A stretch of DNA of 64,000 nucleotides from Nitrospirillum amazonense (GTDB lineage Bacteria; Pseudomonadota; Alphaproteobacteria; Azospirillales; Azospirillaceae): NCBI RefSeq assembly GCF_007828035.1, contig NZ_VITV01000005.1:1-64000 (forward strand), written 5' to 3'. The translations under genes and the position numbers were made by a program. Each line of letters begins with the position of its first letter. Positions within the stretch are counted from its first letter, which is position 1. Below are positions 1 through 9,142 of the stretch, in pieces. Below the pieces are notes generated by a model. It saw nothing but the letters and a program-made list of their open reading frames with translations, searched no databases and was not told where the DNA came from.

Positions 1-15
1 CCCAGCACCCATTCC

Positions 16-92
<77 letters not shown>

Positions 93-99
93 AATACGA

Positions 100-139
100 A
101 ACCCCCGCCCGCATTGCGCAGGCGGGGGTTTTGCTTTTT
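100..139 (+). terminator. Intrinsic terminator after tRNA-fMet
   Basis: A GC-rich hairpin (AACCCCCGCC paired with GGCGGGGGTT) is followed by a T-rich run, directly after the tRNA 3' end. Confidence 0.85.
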
Positions 140-259
140 GGGCCCCGGGAGATTGGCCAGGAGGACCCCGGTTCGGTCCTTTGGCATGGCCAAGGCTGGC
201 GGAACCCGACCGCCTTCCCTATGTTCTTCACGCCCACATCGCCAACCGGAGGGTCGTGC

Positions 260-1129
260 ATGCACTTGAATTTGCTCGCAGTGGATATCCCCGCGCTGGA
301 TACCGTGGACCAGAAGACCCAGGCGTTCCTGGTCAGCCTCAACGCCCTCATTCCCTGGGTCGTGACCAACGGCGTCAACCTTCTGGCGGCCATCCTGATC
401 CTGCTGATCGGCCTGTGGCTGTCGGGCAAGGTCAGCCGCATCGTCACGGCCGTCCTGGGCCGCACCCCGCAGTTCGACGCCATGCTGCGCGGTTTCTTCG
501 CCAGCTTGGCGCGCTACGCTGTGCTGACGCTGACCGTGCTGGCGGTGCTGGCCCAATTCGGCATCCAGACGGCCAGTCTGGTCGCCGTCATTGGTGCCGC
601 CGGCCTGGCCATCGGCCTGGCGCTGCAGGGTACCCTGTCCAGCTTGGCGGCCGGCGTCATGCTGCTGATCTTCCGGCCCTTCAAGATCGGCGACAAGGTG
701 CAGGTCGGTGGTGCCACCGGGACCGTGCGCGACCTTTCGCTGTTCTGGACCGAACTGATCTCCGACGACCAGATCCAGATCATCATCCCCAACAACAGCG
801 TGTGGGGCCAGGCGTTGCGCAACATGAGCGTCCACCCCACCCCGGCCCACGCTGGCGAGCTGCGCTTTCGCATTCCGGAAACCAGCGACCTGGATAGCGT
901 GGCCGAGGCAGTGCGCCGTATCGTGGCCGCCGACCCGCGCATCCAGCCCAATCCCACCGTCCTATTCGACCGCACCGGTGACAGCCGTGCGCTGGATGTG
1001 GTGGTGGGCTTCTCCACCGCCGACGACATCGTGGCCGCCGTGAAGAGCGACCTTATCCGCGCCATCCACGCGACGGCGCTGTCCACGGAGCCGCCGGCCG
1101 TTCCGCTGTCTTCACCGCCGGCCACCTGA
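260..1129 (+). CDS. mscS: Small-conductance mechanosensitive channel (MscS family)
   Basis: A 289-residue inner-membrane channel that opens under membrane tension to release solutes during hypo-osmotic shock. About three hydrophobic helices lie in the first 130 residues. The third has the Gly/Ala-rich pore pattern (GAAGLAIGLALQGTLSSLAAG). It is followed by the beta-domain signature FRPFKIGDKVQVGG and the SDDQIQIIIPNNSVWG stretch, which is diagnostic for MscS. The start at 260 is preferred because CCGGAGGG lies about 7 bases upstream; the open frame upstream of it overlaps the tRNA terminator and has no family resemblance. It stands alone between two terminators. Confidence 0.93.
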   Translation: MHLNLLAVDIPALDTVDQKTQAFLVSLNALIPWVVTNGVNLLAAILILLIGLWLSGKVSRIVTAVLGRTPQFDAMLRGFFASLARYAVLTLTVLAVLAQFGIQTASLVAVIGAAGLAIGLALQGTLSSLAAGVMLLIFRPFKIGDKVQVGGATGTVRDLSLFWTELISDDQIQIIIPNNSVWGQALRNMSVHPTPAHAGELRFRIPETSDLDSVAEAVRRIVAADPRIQPNPTVLFDRTGDSRALDVVVGFSTADDIVAAVKSDLIRAIHATALSTEPPAVPLSSPPAT

Positions 1130-1151
1130 CGCCGCCGCCCCTTCCCATGAT

Positions 1152-1185
1152 GACAGCCGCCCGGTGGCGCCGCCGGGCGGCTGTC
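1152..1185 (+). terminator. Hairpin terminator after mscS
   Basis: A perfect 13-bp stem (GACAGCCGCCCGG with its complement) around an 8-base loop lies 22 bases past the mscS stop. The T-tract is weak, so this may be a transcript-end stabiliser rather than a strong terminator. Confidence 0.6.
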
Positions 1186-1252
1186 GCGTTATGGGCCAAC
1201 GCGCCCTGGCATGGTCTTCGTGACTCGCATGGCGGCCGAGCGACTGACACCG

Positions 1253-1281
1253 TTGTCTATTATCTCGCAGGTGCCATATTT
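1253..1281 (+). promoter_or_regulatory. Sigma70-like promoter for the 1333 gene
   Basis: TTGTCT (1253-1258), a 17-base spacer and ATATTT (1276-1281) lie about 50 bases upstream of the next start codon. Confidence 0.4.
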
Positions 1282-1332
1282 TAGTTCGCAGTTGCAGCAT
1301 GCGCTGCCATCCGTCGTCATCCGAGGTCCGCC

Positions 1333-1680
1333 ATGTCCCGCTCCATCGCCGCCCACTCCATCCTGTTTTCCGCCGTCGTCGCCGGGGCCGTGGGCCTGGC
1401 GACCATGGCCCGCTCCGAGACGCTGTCCGCCGACACGGCCCTGAAGGCCAAGTTCGACGCCGTCGACGTCAACCTTTACTACCATCCGACCCAGGCCGGG
1501 TATCAGGTGGTGGTGACCGCCGGAACTCAGGACCCGGCCAGCACCGTCCGTTTCGTGTCCACCCTCGCCCCGGACCAGGAGACCGTCGTGTCCGTGCCGC
1601 GCGGCGCCGGTCAGCAGGCCCTGGAACTGCGCCTGCGCCGGGTCGGCGACCAGCTGGAGCTGGTGCGTCCGGTGTCGTGA
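1333..1680 (+). CDS. Small exported hypothetical protein
   Basis: A 115-residue protein that I do not recognise. Residues 1-28 look like a Sec signal peptide with a hydrophobic core (ILFSAVVAGAVGLATM) and a likely cleavage near ARSE, so the mature part of about 88 residues should be periplasmic. The mature part alternates polar and hydrophobic residues as in a small beta-sandwich and has no cysteines. It sits alone between a promoter-like sequence and a strong terminator, so it is probably monocistronic. No function is proposed. Confidence 0.65.
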   Translation: MSRSIAAHSILFSAVVAGAVGLATMARSETLSADTALKAKFDAVDVNLYYHPTQAGYQVVVTAGTQDPASTVRFVSTLAPDQETVVSVPRGAGQQALELRLRRVGDQLELVRPVS

Positions 1681-1711
1681 TCCGGCCGGCGTGGGCCCAT
1701 TCGCATCCATC

Positions 1712-1743
1712 AAAAGCCCGTGGCTCCGGCCACGGGCTTTTTT
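1712..1743 (+). terminator. Intrinsic terminator
   Basis: AAAAGCCCGTGG, a short loop and CCACGGGCTTTTTT, just after the 1333-1680 gene. The A and T flanks let it act in both directions, so it could also end the convergent kinase transcript. Confidence 0.85.
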
Positions 1744-1760
1744 GTCGTGGGGGCGAGGGC

Positions 1761-4568
1761 CTATGCCCTCAGCATCTCGCGGACCTTGGTGCCCAGGGCT
1801 TCCAGCGTGAAGGGCTTGGCCAGGATGTCCATGCCGGGCTGCAGGAAGCCGGCGCGGGCCGTGGCGTTCTCGGCATAGCCGGTGATGAACAGCACCTTTA
1901 GCCGGGGGCGGAACTGTCGGGCGATTTCCGCCAACTGGCGGCCGTTCATGTTGGGCAGGCCCACATCGGTCACCAACAGGTCGATGGCGCGCCGGGATTC
2001 CAGGTGGGGGATGGCGCCCCGCGCGTCGGGCGCCTCGATATGGCGGTATCCCAGGTCCTCCAGCACGTCGATGACCAGCATGCGCACCGTACTGTCATCT
2101 TCCACCACCAGCACCGTCTCCCCCAGCCCGGGCGGGGCGGCGGGCTCGGGCGGCGCCGCCTGCGCCTCTTCCGGCGGGGCCCGGCGCAGGGTCAGGGTGA
2201 CGGTGGTGCCCTGACCGACCTCGCTGTCGATATGGACATGACCACCGGACTGGCGGGCATAGCCGTAGATCATCGACAGACCCAGGCCCGTGCCCTGGCC
2301 GATGGGTTTGGTGGTGAAGAAGGGGTCGAAGGCCTTTTCCCGCACCGAGGGCACCATGCCCGTGCCCGTGTCCGACACCTGGACCACGACATAATCGCCG
2401 GCGGTGCGCTTCTCTGCCCCGTCGCTGCTCTCGCCCAGGGTCTGGTTGGCGGTGGTGATGGTCAGATGGCCCCCGCCCGGCATGGCGTCACGGGCATTCA
2501 GCGCTAAATTCAGCAGCGCGCTCTCGAACTGGTTGGCGTCGGTCAGGGCCGGCCACAGGCTGGGGGCCAACCGCGTTTCCAGGGTGATGTCCGCCCCCAA
2601 TGTGCGACGCAACACGTCGGCGAAATTGACGACCAGGGCGTTCACGTCCTGGGGCCGGGTATCCAGCGACTGCCGCCGGGCGAAGGCCAGCAGGCGATGG
2701 GTCAGGGCTGCGGCCCGCTGCACCGCCGTTGACGCCGCGTCCAGATAGCGATCCAGTCCTTCAGAGCGCCCTGCGTGTACCCGCCGGCGAATCAGCTCTA
2801 CGGCACCCGAGATGCCCATGAGCATGTTGTTGAAGTCATGGGCGATGCCCCCCGTCAGCTGACCCAGCGCCTCCATCTTCTGCGCTTGGCGCAGCTGTTC
2901 CTCGGCGGCATGACGGGCGGTCACATCCATGGCCTCCGGTACGATGGCAATGACTTTCCCCGCCCCGTCGAGCACCGGCCGCAATGAGAAGTCGAAGATG
3001 TGCCGGCCAGCGGGCAGGTTGATGATGACCTCCCGCCGCACAGTGCGTCCCGCCCGCACCAGGGGCAGGGCGGTGCGCACCAGGTCGGGCATGCCCGGCG
3101 TGGCGGTGAACCACGGCGTCTCCCAGAAGGGCTTGCCCACCACGTCCTCTCGCCGCGCCCGGATGCCGGCCAGCGAGGTGGGGTTGGCGTCGAGCACGAT
3201 GCCCTCGGGCGACAGCAGGCCCTGATGCTGGTAGCTGGTGTTGAAGACGGAGCGTAGCCGCGCCTCTGACCGCTCCAGGGCTTGGGCCTGTTCCCGCTCT
3301 CGCGTCACATCGCGGCCGGCGGCGTAGATCAGCCCGCCCTCCGGTGCCGCCACCCAGCCGATCCAACGATAGCTGCCATCGCGATGGCGGCAGCGGGCCT
3401 CGACGTTGTTCAGCGCCTCCCTTGAGGCGTGGGCCAGGGCCCTGGCCTTCAATTCGCAGTCGTCGGGATGCGTCAGGTCCAGATAGTGCTTGCCGATCAG
3501 CTCCTCGGGCTCCCAGCCCAGGATGGTGCGCCAGGCGGGGTTGGCGGCGCGGAATATCCCCTCGGGACTGATGACCAGCAGCAGGTCCTGGGCATTGTTC
3601 CAGGCGCTGTCCCGCTCCCGCGTGCGCTCCGCCACCTGGCGTTCCAGGGTTTCGTTCATATGGGCCAGTGCCTCGGCGGCGGCCTTCTGGTCCTCGATAT
3701 CGGTGGTGGTGCCCAGCCAGCGCAGGATGGCGCCACTATCGTCACGGATGGGGACGGCGCGCGCCAGATGCCAGCGATAGATGCCGTCGGCCCGGCGCAG
3801 GCGGAACTCCGCCGTGTAGGTCCCGCCCGCCTTTACGGCGGCGGCCCAGCCTCCGGCGGCCCCGGCCAGGTCATCCGGATGGGTCACCCATGTCCACGCC
3901 TGGCCGTCCAGGGCGCCGGTGGGAGCGCCGGTATAGGCATAGGCATGCGGGTTGAACCAGTCGAGGTTTCCCTCCGGTGTGGCGGTCCACACCAGCGCGG
4001 GCATGGCTTCCGCCAGGGTGCGGAACTGGGCCTCGCTGTCGCGCAGGCGCTGCAGGGCCATCACGCGGTCCGTCGTCTCATCCACGATGCAGACCACGCC
4101 CTCCACCTCCCCCGCCTCGTTGCGCGCGGGGGAGTAGGAGATGTCGAAATAGACGGTCTCGATATAGCCCTTGCGCTCAATGCGGAAGGGGCGGTCCTTG
4201 GCCACCACCGTTTCGCCATTGCGCGCCTGTCGCAGCAGCGGCTCCAGATCGTCCCACAACTCCGTCCAATACTCACGGGCGGGGCGACCCAGGGCGTGGG
4301 GGTGCTTGTTGCCAATGGTGGGGGCGTAGGCGGCGTTGTAGAGGGCCACGAACTCCGGCCCCCAGAACATGACGATCTGGGCCTGGGCCGGCAGGATCAG
4401 GCTGACGGCGCCCTTCAGGGTGATCGACCAGCCCGCCACCGGACCCAGCGGCGAGGTGGACCAGTCCATGGTGCGCATCCGCGCGCTGATGGCGCAGTCG
4501 CCGTCCGGGAACGGTATGCCGCTCCGGCCATCCACCTCGTCCCGCACCGCCGTTCCCTTCCTCGCCAT
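1761..4568 (-). CDS. Multi-PAS hybrid sensor histidine kinase with C-terminal receiver domain
   Basis: A 935-residue cytoplasmic hybrid kinase; no membrane segment is visible. Four PAS-like domains fall at about 30-170, 178-300, 325-430 and 435-555, several ending in the PAC-type pattern ([17 protein letters not shown]). The phospho-acceptor is His577 in the H-box [11 protein letters not shown]. The N-box [12 protein letters not shown], the G-boxes DTGTGM and GTGLGLS, and the FFTTKP F-box follow. A receiver domain fills the last 120 residues (VLVVEDD acidic pair, phospho-acceptor Asp868 in [10 protein letters not shown], conserved Lys in AKPF). The family senses light, redox or small ligands through PAS domains; the ligand here is unknown. 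No partner regulator is adjacent. The upstream region carries a tandem palindrome at 4603-4632. Confidence 0.93.
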   Translation of the reverse strand: MARKGTAVRDEVDGRSGIPFPDGDCAISARMRTMDWSTSPLGPVAGWSITLKGAVSLILPAQAQIVMFWGPEFVALYNAAYAPTIGNKHPHALGRPAREYWTELWDDLEPLLRQARNGETVVAKDRPFRIERKGYIETVYFDISYSPARNEAGEVEGVVCIVDETTDRVMALQRLRDSEAQFRTLAEAMPALVWTATPEGNLDWFNPHAYAYTGAPTGALDGQAWTWVTHPDDLAGAAGGWAAAVKAGGTYTAEFRLRRADGIYRWHLARAVPIRDDSGAILRWLGTTTDIEDQKAAAEALAHMNETLERQVAERTRERDSAWNNAQDLLLVISPEGIFRAANPAWRTILGWEPEELIGKHYLDLTHPDDCELKARALAHASREALNNVEARCRHRDGSYRWIGWVAAPEGGLIYAAGRDVTREREQAQALERSEARLRSVFNTSYQHQGLLSPEGIVLDANPTSLAGIRARREDVVGKPFWETPWFTATPGMPDLVRTALPLVRAGRTVRREVIINLPAGRHIFDFSLRPVLDGAGKVIAIVPEAMDVTARHAAEEQLRQAQKMEALGQLTGGIAHDFNNMLMGISGAVELIRRRVHAGRSEGLDRYLDAASTAVQRAAALTHRLLAFARRQSLDTRPQDVNALVVNFADVLRRTLGADITLETRLAPSLWPALTDANQFESALLNLALNARDAMPGGGHLTITTANQTLGESSDGAEKRTAGDYVVVQVSDTGTGMVPSVREKAFDPFFTTKPIGQGTGLGLSMIYGYARQSGGHVHIDSEVGQGTTVTLTLRRAPPEEAQAAPPEPAAPPGLGETVLVVEDDSTVRMLVIDVLEDLGYRHIEAPDARGAIPHLESRRAIDLLVTDVGLPNMNGRQLAEIARQFRPRLKVLFITGYAENATARAGFLQPGMDILAKPFTLEALGTKVREMLRA

Positions 4569-4602
4569 CCAACCTCACCCGCAAATCCGGCCCGCCCGGA
4601 CT

Positions 4603-4632
4603 TTGCTCAGGCAGCAATTGCTCAGGCAGCAA
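4603..4632. repeat. Two perfect tandem copies of a 15-bp palindrome
   Basis: TTGCTCAGGCAGCAA occurs at 4603-4617 and again at 4618-4632. Each unit is itself an inverted repeat (TTGCT and AGCAA around CAGGC). It lies 35 bp upstream of the start of the minus-strand histidine kinase, a position suited to a dimeric regulator. Confidence 0.6.
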
Positions 4633-4793
4633 ACTAGGCTGAACAGCCTTGTCTTACAGGGTGGCTCCGTCAATCGCGCCGCTGGTGGCGGGCGAGCCCG
4701 TCTTTCGTCCTACGACGACGGCGGCGGGCCTAGCCCTTCGGCTGGGCAGGCATCTGCCGGCTTGAGCGACGGGGGAATAAATGTGATTAATGG

Positions 4794-4811
4794 AACGTTA
4801 CCGCTAACATT
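4794..4811. promoter_or_regulatory. LacI-family operator upstream of the 4885 gene
   Basis: AACGTTACCGCTAACATT is a near-palindrome (7 of 9 positions symmetric) of the form AATGTTAGC-GGTAACGTT, the classic LacI/GalR-type operator shape. It lies about 75 bp before the start at 4885. A second weaker dyad, TGGAAATCGTTTTCA, occurs at 4827-4841. A LacI regulator is encoded at 20029-21216, but whether it binds here is not shown. Confidence 0.6.
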
Positions 4812-4884
4812 GCTTCTTCCGAGTCCTGGAAATCGTTTTCACCCGGAAGATTGACCATAAAAATGAACGATAGGGAGTGAATCC

Positions 4885-6858
4885 ATGAAACGAGCGTTCC
4901 AGGCTGCCGCCTGCGCCGCCTTGCTCAGCCTGCCGCTGACCGCCCTGCTGGCGCCGCCCACGGCGGCGGCCAAGGCGGCCCCATCGACCTACCAGAACTT
5001 CCGGGTAGCGATCTACATTGCTGTCACCAGCACCCGTCAACTGGCGGACAAGGCCACTTTCGACCGCGAGTTCGAGCGGGCGATGCGCCAGACCCATTTC
5101 AACAAGGTCTACCTTGAGGTCTACCGCAACCACGTCTTCGCCACCGACGAGGAGGTGACCCGCGTCAAGAAGTGGTTCGAGGAAAAAGGCGTGCAGGTGT
5201 CCGGCGGCATCACCCTGGCCGCGGGCGGCGAGGGCGGGCAGTTTGGCACCTTCGACTATGAGAAGCCCGCCGACCGCGAGGAATGCGCCAAGGCGGCGGC
5301 GCTGGCCGCCAAGCACTTTGATGACGTGATCCTGGACGATTTCTTCTTCTATGCCAGCAAGAGCGACGCCGACATCGCCGCCAAGGGCAACCGCAGCTGG
5401 ACCCAGTACCGGCTGGAAACCATGCGGCAGGTGGCGCGCGACCTGGTGCTGAAGCCGGCAAAGGCGGCCAACCCCAAGGTCCGCATGATCATCAAGTATC
5501 CCAACTGGTATGAGCACTTCCAGGGGGCGGGATACGACCTGGAGCAGGAGTCCCAGGACTTCGACGCCATCTACACCGGCACCGAGACGCGCGACCCGGT
5601 GATCACCGACCAGCTGCTGCAGCAGTACGAGAGCTATGAGATCTACCGGTACTACAGCAACATCCGGCCCACCGACGCGAAAGGAGGGGTGGGCAACGGC
5701 GGCGGCTGGGTTGACACCTATTCCACCCTCTACGTCGACCGCTATGCCGAGCAGCTGTGGGACACGCTGTTCGCCAAGGCGCCGGAGATCACCCTGTTCA
5801 ACTGGCGCCCCATGTCGGAGGCGGAGGCGGTGCAGCCGGGTGACCGCCAGGCCTGGGCCGGCCTGCCCACCAGCTTCCGCTGGCAGGAGATGATCTCAGG
5901 TTATAAGCCCGGTCCCCAGGCCAACGACCCCGGCCCCGGTTGGGGCCGCGCCGCCGGTTATGCGCTGGAGACGGTGGACAAGGATCTGGGCAAGCTGGGC
6001 AAGCCCATCGGCATTGCCAGCTACAAGCCCTACCAATCCTCCGGCGAGGATTTCCTGCACAATTACCTGGGCACCATCGGTATCCCGATCGAACTGTCGC
6101 CCAAGTTCCCCATCAATGCCGACGTGGCCCTGCTGACCCAGGCGGCGGCGCAGGACCCCAAGATCGTGGATGAGATCAAGGGTAACCTGGTGGCGGGCAA
6201 GACGGTGGTCATCACCTCCGGCCTGCTGTCCGCGCTCCAGGGGAAAGGCATCGAGGACATCGCGGAGGTGTGGGACACGGGCCGCAAGGTGGCCATCCAC
6301 GACTTCATCAACGGCTACGGCGCCGGCAACGGCGACAGCCTGAACGACCCGGCGCATGACAACCCTCCCGTGCTGTTCCCCGAGGTGCACTACTACACCA
6401 ACGACAGCTGGCCCATCATCCGCGGCGTGGCCAACGCCAAGGGCTTCCCCATCCTGCTGATGAACCGGTATTCCAAGGGCGTCCTCTATGTCCTGACCAT
6501 GCCCGACAACCCGGGCGACCTCTACAACCTGCCCCAGGGCCTGGTGACCGAGATCAAGAAGTACCTGCAGCAGGACTTCCCCGTGCGCCTGGACAGCCCG
6601 GACCATGTCAGCCTGTTCGCCTATGACAACGACACCTTCGTGGTGGAGTCCTTCCGCGACCAGCCGGTGTCGGTGACCCTGTCGCTGCTGGGCCAAGGCG
6701 TGCACCTGCGCAACCTGTCCACCAACGCCGATATCGCCGCCGCGCCGGCGGTGGCGCCCAAGGACGGCAAGTTCCGGCGGGACAACGTGGCGGCCCGCAC
6801 CGATTTCGGCGTGACGGTGCAGCCGCATTCCTACCAGGTATTCAAGATCGAGAAGTGA
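4885..6858 (+). CDS. Exported TIM-barrel-like protein, putative glycoside hydrolase of unknown family
   Basis: A 657-residue protein with a Sec signal peptide (residues 1 to about 31, cleavage near AAAKA). The first 330 mature residues have the rhythm of a (beta/alpha)8 glycosidase barrel: strand ends YLEVYRN, VQVSGGITL, VILDDFFFY, IIKYPNWYE, DAIYTGTET and ITLFNWRPM. Asp-Asp in VILDDFF and Glu in PNWYE are candidate catalytic acids. The C-terminal third (about 370-657) resembles a beta-glutamine-amidotransferase-like plus beta-sandwich arrangement seen in large glycosidases, but this is inference. I cannot name the family. AGGGAG lies 8 bases before the ATG. A LacI-type operator precedes it, consistent with sugar-inducible expression. 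Confidence 0.6.
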   Translation: MKRAFQAAACAALLSLPLTALLAPPTAAAKAAPSTYQNFRVAIYIAVTSTRQLADKATFDREFERAMRQTHFNKVYLEVYRNHVFATDEEVTRVKKWFEEKGVQVSGGITLAAGGEGGQFGTFDYEKPADREECAKAAALAAKHFDDVILDDFFFYASKSDADIAAKGNRSWTQYRLETMRQVARDLVLKPAKAANPKVRMIIKYPNWYEHFQGAGYDLEQESQDFDAIYTGTETRDPVITDQLLQQYESYEIYRYYSNIRPTDAKGGVGNGGGWVDTYSTLYVDRYAEQLWDTLFAKAPEITLFNWRPMSEAEAVQPGDRQAWAGLPTSFRWQEMISGYKPGPQANDPGPGWGRAAGYALETVDKDLGKLGKPIGIASYKPYQSSGEDFLHNYLGTIGIPIELSPKFPINADVALLTQAAAQDPKIVDEIKGNLVAGKTVVITSGLLSALQGKGIEDIAEVWDTGRKVAIHDFINGYGAGNGDSLNDPAHDNPPVLFPEVHYYTNDSWPIIRGVANAKGFPILLMNRYSKGVLYVLTMPDNPGDLYNLPQGLVTEIKKYLQQDFPVRLDSPDHVSLFAYDNDTFVVESFRDQPVSVTLSLLGQGVHLRNLSTNADIAAAPAVAPKDGKFRRDNVAARTDFGVTVQPHSYQVFKIEK

Positions 6859-6890
6859 AGCGGCATACGCTGATGTTCCGCATGTGCTCG

Positions 6891-6981
6891 TGAGGCCGGC
6901 GACCGCCGGCCTCAGGAGCGAGTACCGGAGGGCGCAGCGAGGATAGCCCAGGCCGCGGATGCGGCCGCCCGGCGCGTGAGG
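6891..6981 (+). repeat. Dispersed palindromic intergenic repeat, copy 1
   Basis: It begins with an inverted repeat (GAGGCCGGC and GCCGGCCTC), then GAGCGAG, GGGCGCAGCGAGGATAGCC, and a second hairpin ending GGCCGCCCGGCGCGTGAGG. The same block order recurs at 41542-41629, 63456-63544 and, inverted, at 40203-40296. Confidence 0.7.
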
Positions 6982-7001
6982 GAACAAATCAACTGTGATC
7001 T

Positions 7002-7016
7002 GTTCCCTTTCCGTTC
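7002..7016 (+). promoter_or_regulatory. LexA box (SOS operator) of dinB
   Basis: GTTCCCTTTCCGTTC matches the alphaproteobacterial LexA site GTTC-N7-GTTC exactly and lies 28 bp before the dinB start codon. Confidence 0.85.
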
Positions 7017-7044
7017 ATAGGTGATCTGCTAGGATGCCGGGGCC

Positions 7045-8118
7045 ATGACCAGCCCCGGTATCCGCAAGATCATCCACGTCGACATGGACGCGTTCTATGC
7101 GTCGGTGGAACAGCGCGACAACCCGCATCTGCGCGGGCGGCCGGTGGCCGTGGGCTACGGCGCCAAGCGCGGCGTGGTGGCGGCGGCCAGCTATGAGGCG
7201 CGGGAATATGGCGTGCGCAGCGCCATGCCCTCCACCACCGCCTTGCGCAAATGCCCGCCGCTGATCTTCGTGCCGCCCCGGTTCGAGGTCTACCGCGCCA
7301 TTTCCCGCCAGATCCGGGAAATCTTCGCCGATTACACCGACCTGATCGAACCCCTGTCTCTGGACGAGGCTTATCTGGACGTGACGGAAAACCGCCGGGG
7401 CCTGCCCACGGCGACAGCCACCGCCACGGAAATCCGCGCCCGCATCAAGGCGGAGACGGGGCTGAACGCCTCGGCCGGCATCTCCTACAACAAGTTCCTG
7501 GCCAAGCTGGCCTCCGACCACCGCAAGCCCAACGGCCAGTTCGTCGTGCCGCCCGGCCATGGCGAGGCCTTCGTGGAAAACCTGCCGGTGGCCAAGTTCC
7601 ACGGCGTGGGCCCGGTGACGGCGGAGAAGATGAACAGCCTGGGCATCCATACCGGCGCCGACCTGCGCCGCCAGACCGTCAGCTTCCTGCAGACCCATTT
7701 CGGCAAGTCCGGCCCCTGGTACCACGCCATCGCCCATGGCGAGGACCACCGGCCCGTGGTTTCCGACCGGCCGCGCAAATCCTCCGGCTCCGAAACCACC
7801 TTCCTGGAGGATTTGACGGAGCCGGCGGCGGTGGAGCAGGGCGTGCTGTCCATGGCGGACGAGGTCTGGGCCTGGTGTGAGAAGGCCCAGGCCTTCGGCC
7901 GCACCGTGACTGTGAAGATCAAGTACGGCGATTTCCGCCAGGCCACCCGCAGCCGTACCCTGGCGGCGCCCGTGGTGTCGCAAGAGTCATTGCGCGCCGT
8001 CAGTGTGGAACTGGTGCGCACCGTCTATCCCCTGCCCACGGGCGTGCGCCTGCTGGGGGTGACCGTTTCCAGTTTCGAGGCGTCCGGCCCGCCGGCGCAG
8101 CTGGAATTCGGGTTCTGA
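7045..8118 (+). CDS. dinB: DNA polymerase IV (Y-family translesion polymerase)
   Basis: A 357-residue Y-family polymerase that copies past DNA lesions with low fidelity. The N-terminal catalytic core shows the metal-binding motif HVDMDAFYASVEQRDNP, the GVVAAASYEAREYGVRSAMP fingers segment and the second acidic site SLDEAYLDVT. Two helix-hairpin-helix-like stretches (VAKFHGVGPVTAEKMNSLGI) follow. The little-finger domain is at about 235-345 (RKSSGSETTF). The C-terminus ends PPAQLEFGF, resembling a beta-clamp-binding tail (Q-x-x-F). Length is normal. The LexA box just upstream indicates SOS induction. It is monocistronic, with an unrelated convergent gene downstream. Confidence 0.96.
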   Translation: MTSPGIRKIIHVDMDAFYASVEQRDNPHLRGRPVAVGYGAKRGVVAAASYEAREYGVRSAMPSTTALRKCPPLIFVPPRFEVYRAISRQIREIFADYTDLIEPLSLDEAYLDVTENRRGLPTATATATEIRARIKAETGLNASAGISYNKFLAKLASDHRKPNGQFVVPPGHGEAFVENLPVAKFHGVGPVTAEKMNSLGIHTGADLRRQTVSFLQTHFGKSGPWYHAIAHGEDHRPVVSDRPRKSSGSETTFLEDLTEPAAVEQGVLSMADEVWAWCEKAQAFGRTVTVKIKYGDFRQATRSRTLAAPVVSQESLRAVSVELVRTVYPLPTGVRLLGVTVSSFEASGPPAQLEFGF

Positions 8119-8173
8119 CACCCGGCCCCGCCGCCCCCAGGCCCACCCCGGTCCCACGCGACGGCCGCCGGGG

Positions 8174-8881
8174 TCATCCGGCCAGGCTTCCCACCGCCTC
8201 CATGATGACCTGGGCCACGGCCTCCGGCATCGACAGCAGGGACAGATGGCTGGCCTTCAGTTCGGTGGTGCGGGCGTTCATCTGGCCGGCCAGCTTGCGC
8301 TGCAACTCGACGCTGACGATCCGGTCGTCGCCGGAAACGATGTACCAGCTGGGGCGGCTGGACCAGGCGGCCTCAGTGATCGTGTCGGTGAAGGTGCGGG
8401 CCGCCAGGGGCGGCTGCAGCACCGCCAGCAGCCTGGCCTCATCCTCCGGCAGGTCTTGGCCCACGTCCTGCACCCAGCCCTCGGCGCTGAGGGTTAGGAA
8501 TCCGGCGCCGTCGTCGATGATCTTGGCCAGCGCCGGCGGCGGGGCATGCGCACCGACCAGGTCGCCGGTGCTTTGGCCCACGCCCGGCGCAAAGGCCGCC
8601 ACATAGACCAGCGCCTTCACCTTCGGATCGTTTCCGGCCTCGGTGATGACCGTGCCGCCCCAACTGTGCCCCACCAGCACGACCGGCCCGGGGATGGTGT
8701 TCAGCGCCCGTCGGGTCGCCGCCACGTCGTCGGCGAGGGAGGTGGTGGGGTTCTGGACGGCGACGACGCGCAAGCCCTTCTTCATCAGCAGGGGAATGAC
8801 CTGGCGCCAGCTGGAGCCATCGGCCCAGGCGCCATGGACAAGCACGACGGTCGGGCTGGGGGAGGGCGGGGTGGATTCCAT
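8174..8881 (-). CDS. Alpha/beta hydrolase
   Basis: A 235-residue alpha/beta-hydrolase-fold protein. It opens with the oxyanion strand TVVLVHGAWADGSSW, has the nucleophile elbow GHSWGG (Ser), and a late Asp (SGDD) and His (ASHLSL) complete a catalytic triad. It resembles small soluble esterase/signal-peptide-free hydrolases of the HGAWADGSSW group; the substrate is unknown. The start at 8881 is chosen because CAGGAG sits 9 bases upstream and gives the usual family length; an in-frame ATG at 8995 would add a 38-residue proline-rich leader. It is divergent from the glutathione transferase gene across a perfect dyad at 9021-9045, so both may answer to one regulator. Confidence 0.82.
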   Translation of the reverse strand: MESTPPSPSPTVVLVHGAWADGSSWRQVIPLLMKKGLRVVAVQNPTTSLADDVAATRRALNTIPGPVVLVGHSWGGTVITEAGNDPKVKALVYVAAFAPGVGQSTGDLVGAHAPPPALAKIIDDGAGFLTLSAEGWVQDVGQDLPEDEARLLAVLQPPLAARTFTDTITEAAWSSRPSWYIVSGDDRIVSVELQRKLAGQMNARTTELKASHLSLLSMPEAVAQVIMEAVGSLAG

Positions 8882-9020
8882 GGGCTTCAGCTCCTGAGTG
8901 AGACGGACCCGTCGGGGGACGGTGGTCACATCTTCAGGGGCGGGGGTTGGTGCCGTATTGGAGAATGCGCGAGGCTTTGGAGGTTTGGCGGCCATATTTC
9001 GCCCCCCGGAAGGCCATCCC

Positions 9021-9045
9021 CATTATTACCCCACGTGTAATAATG
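9021..9045. promoter_or_regulatory. Perfect 9-bp dyad with LysR-type T-N11-A core
   Basis: CATTATTAC, a 7-base spacer and GTAATAATG form a perfect inverted repeat between two divergent genes. It contains T-N11-A, the LysR-family signature. A GATAAT -10-like hexamer follows at 9059-9064. The LysR gene at 12648 is the natural candidate to bind here. Confidence 0.6.
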
Positions 9046-9142
9046 AAGTGCCGAGATCGATAATTCTCAGCAGGGGGCGATTGGGCGACCCTGCGTTCGC
9101 GGATCGGGAATGACCCCGGTCCTGAACATCGGGAACCGGATC

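Noticed and set aside
131-259. N-terminal extension of the MscS frame
   Set aside because: It begins inside the tRNA terminator and the first family-like residues follow the ATG at 260, which has its own Shine-Dalgarno.
6891-7016. Repeat copies as prophage or integration attachment sites
   Set aside because: They occur at several places next to unrelated genes, with no integrase or tRNA end, and have hairpin structure typical of intergenic repeats.
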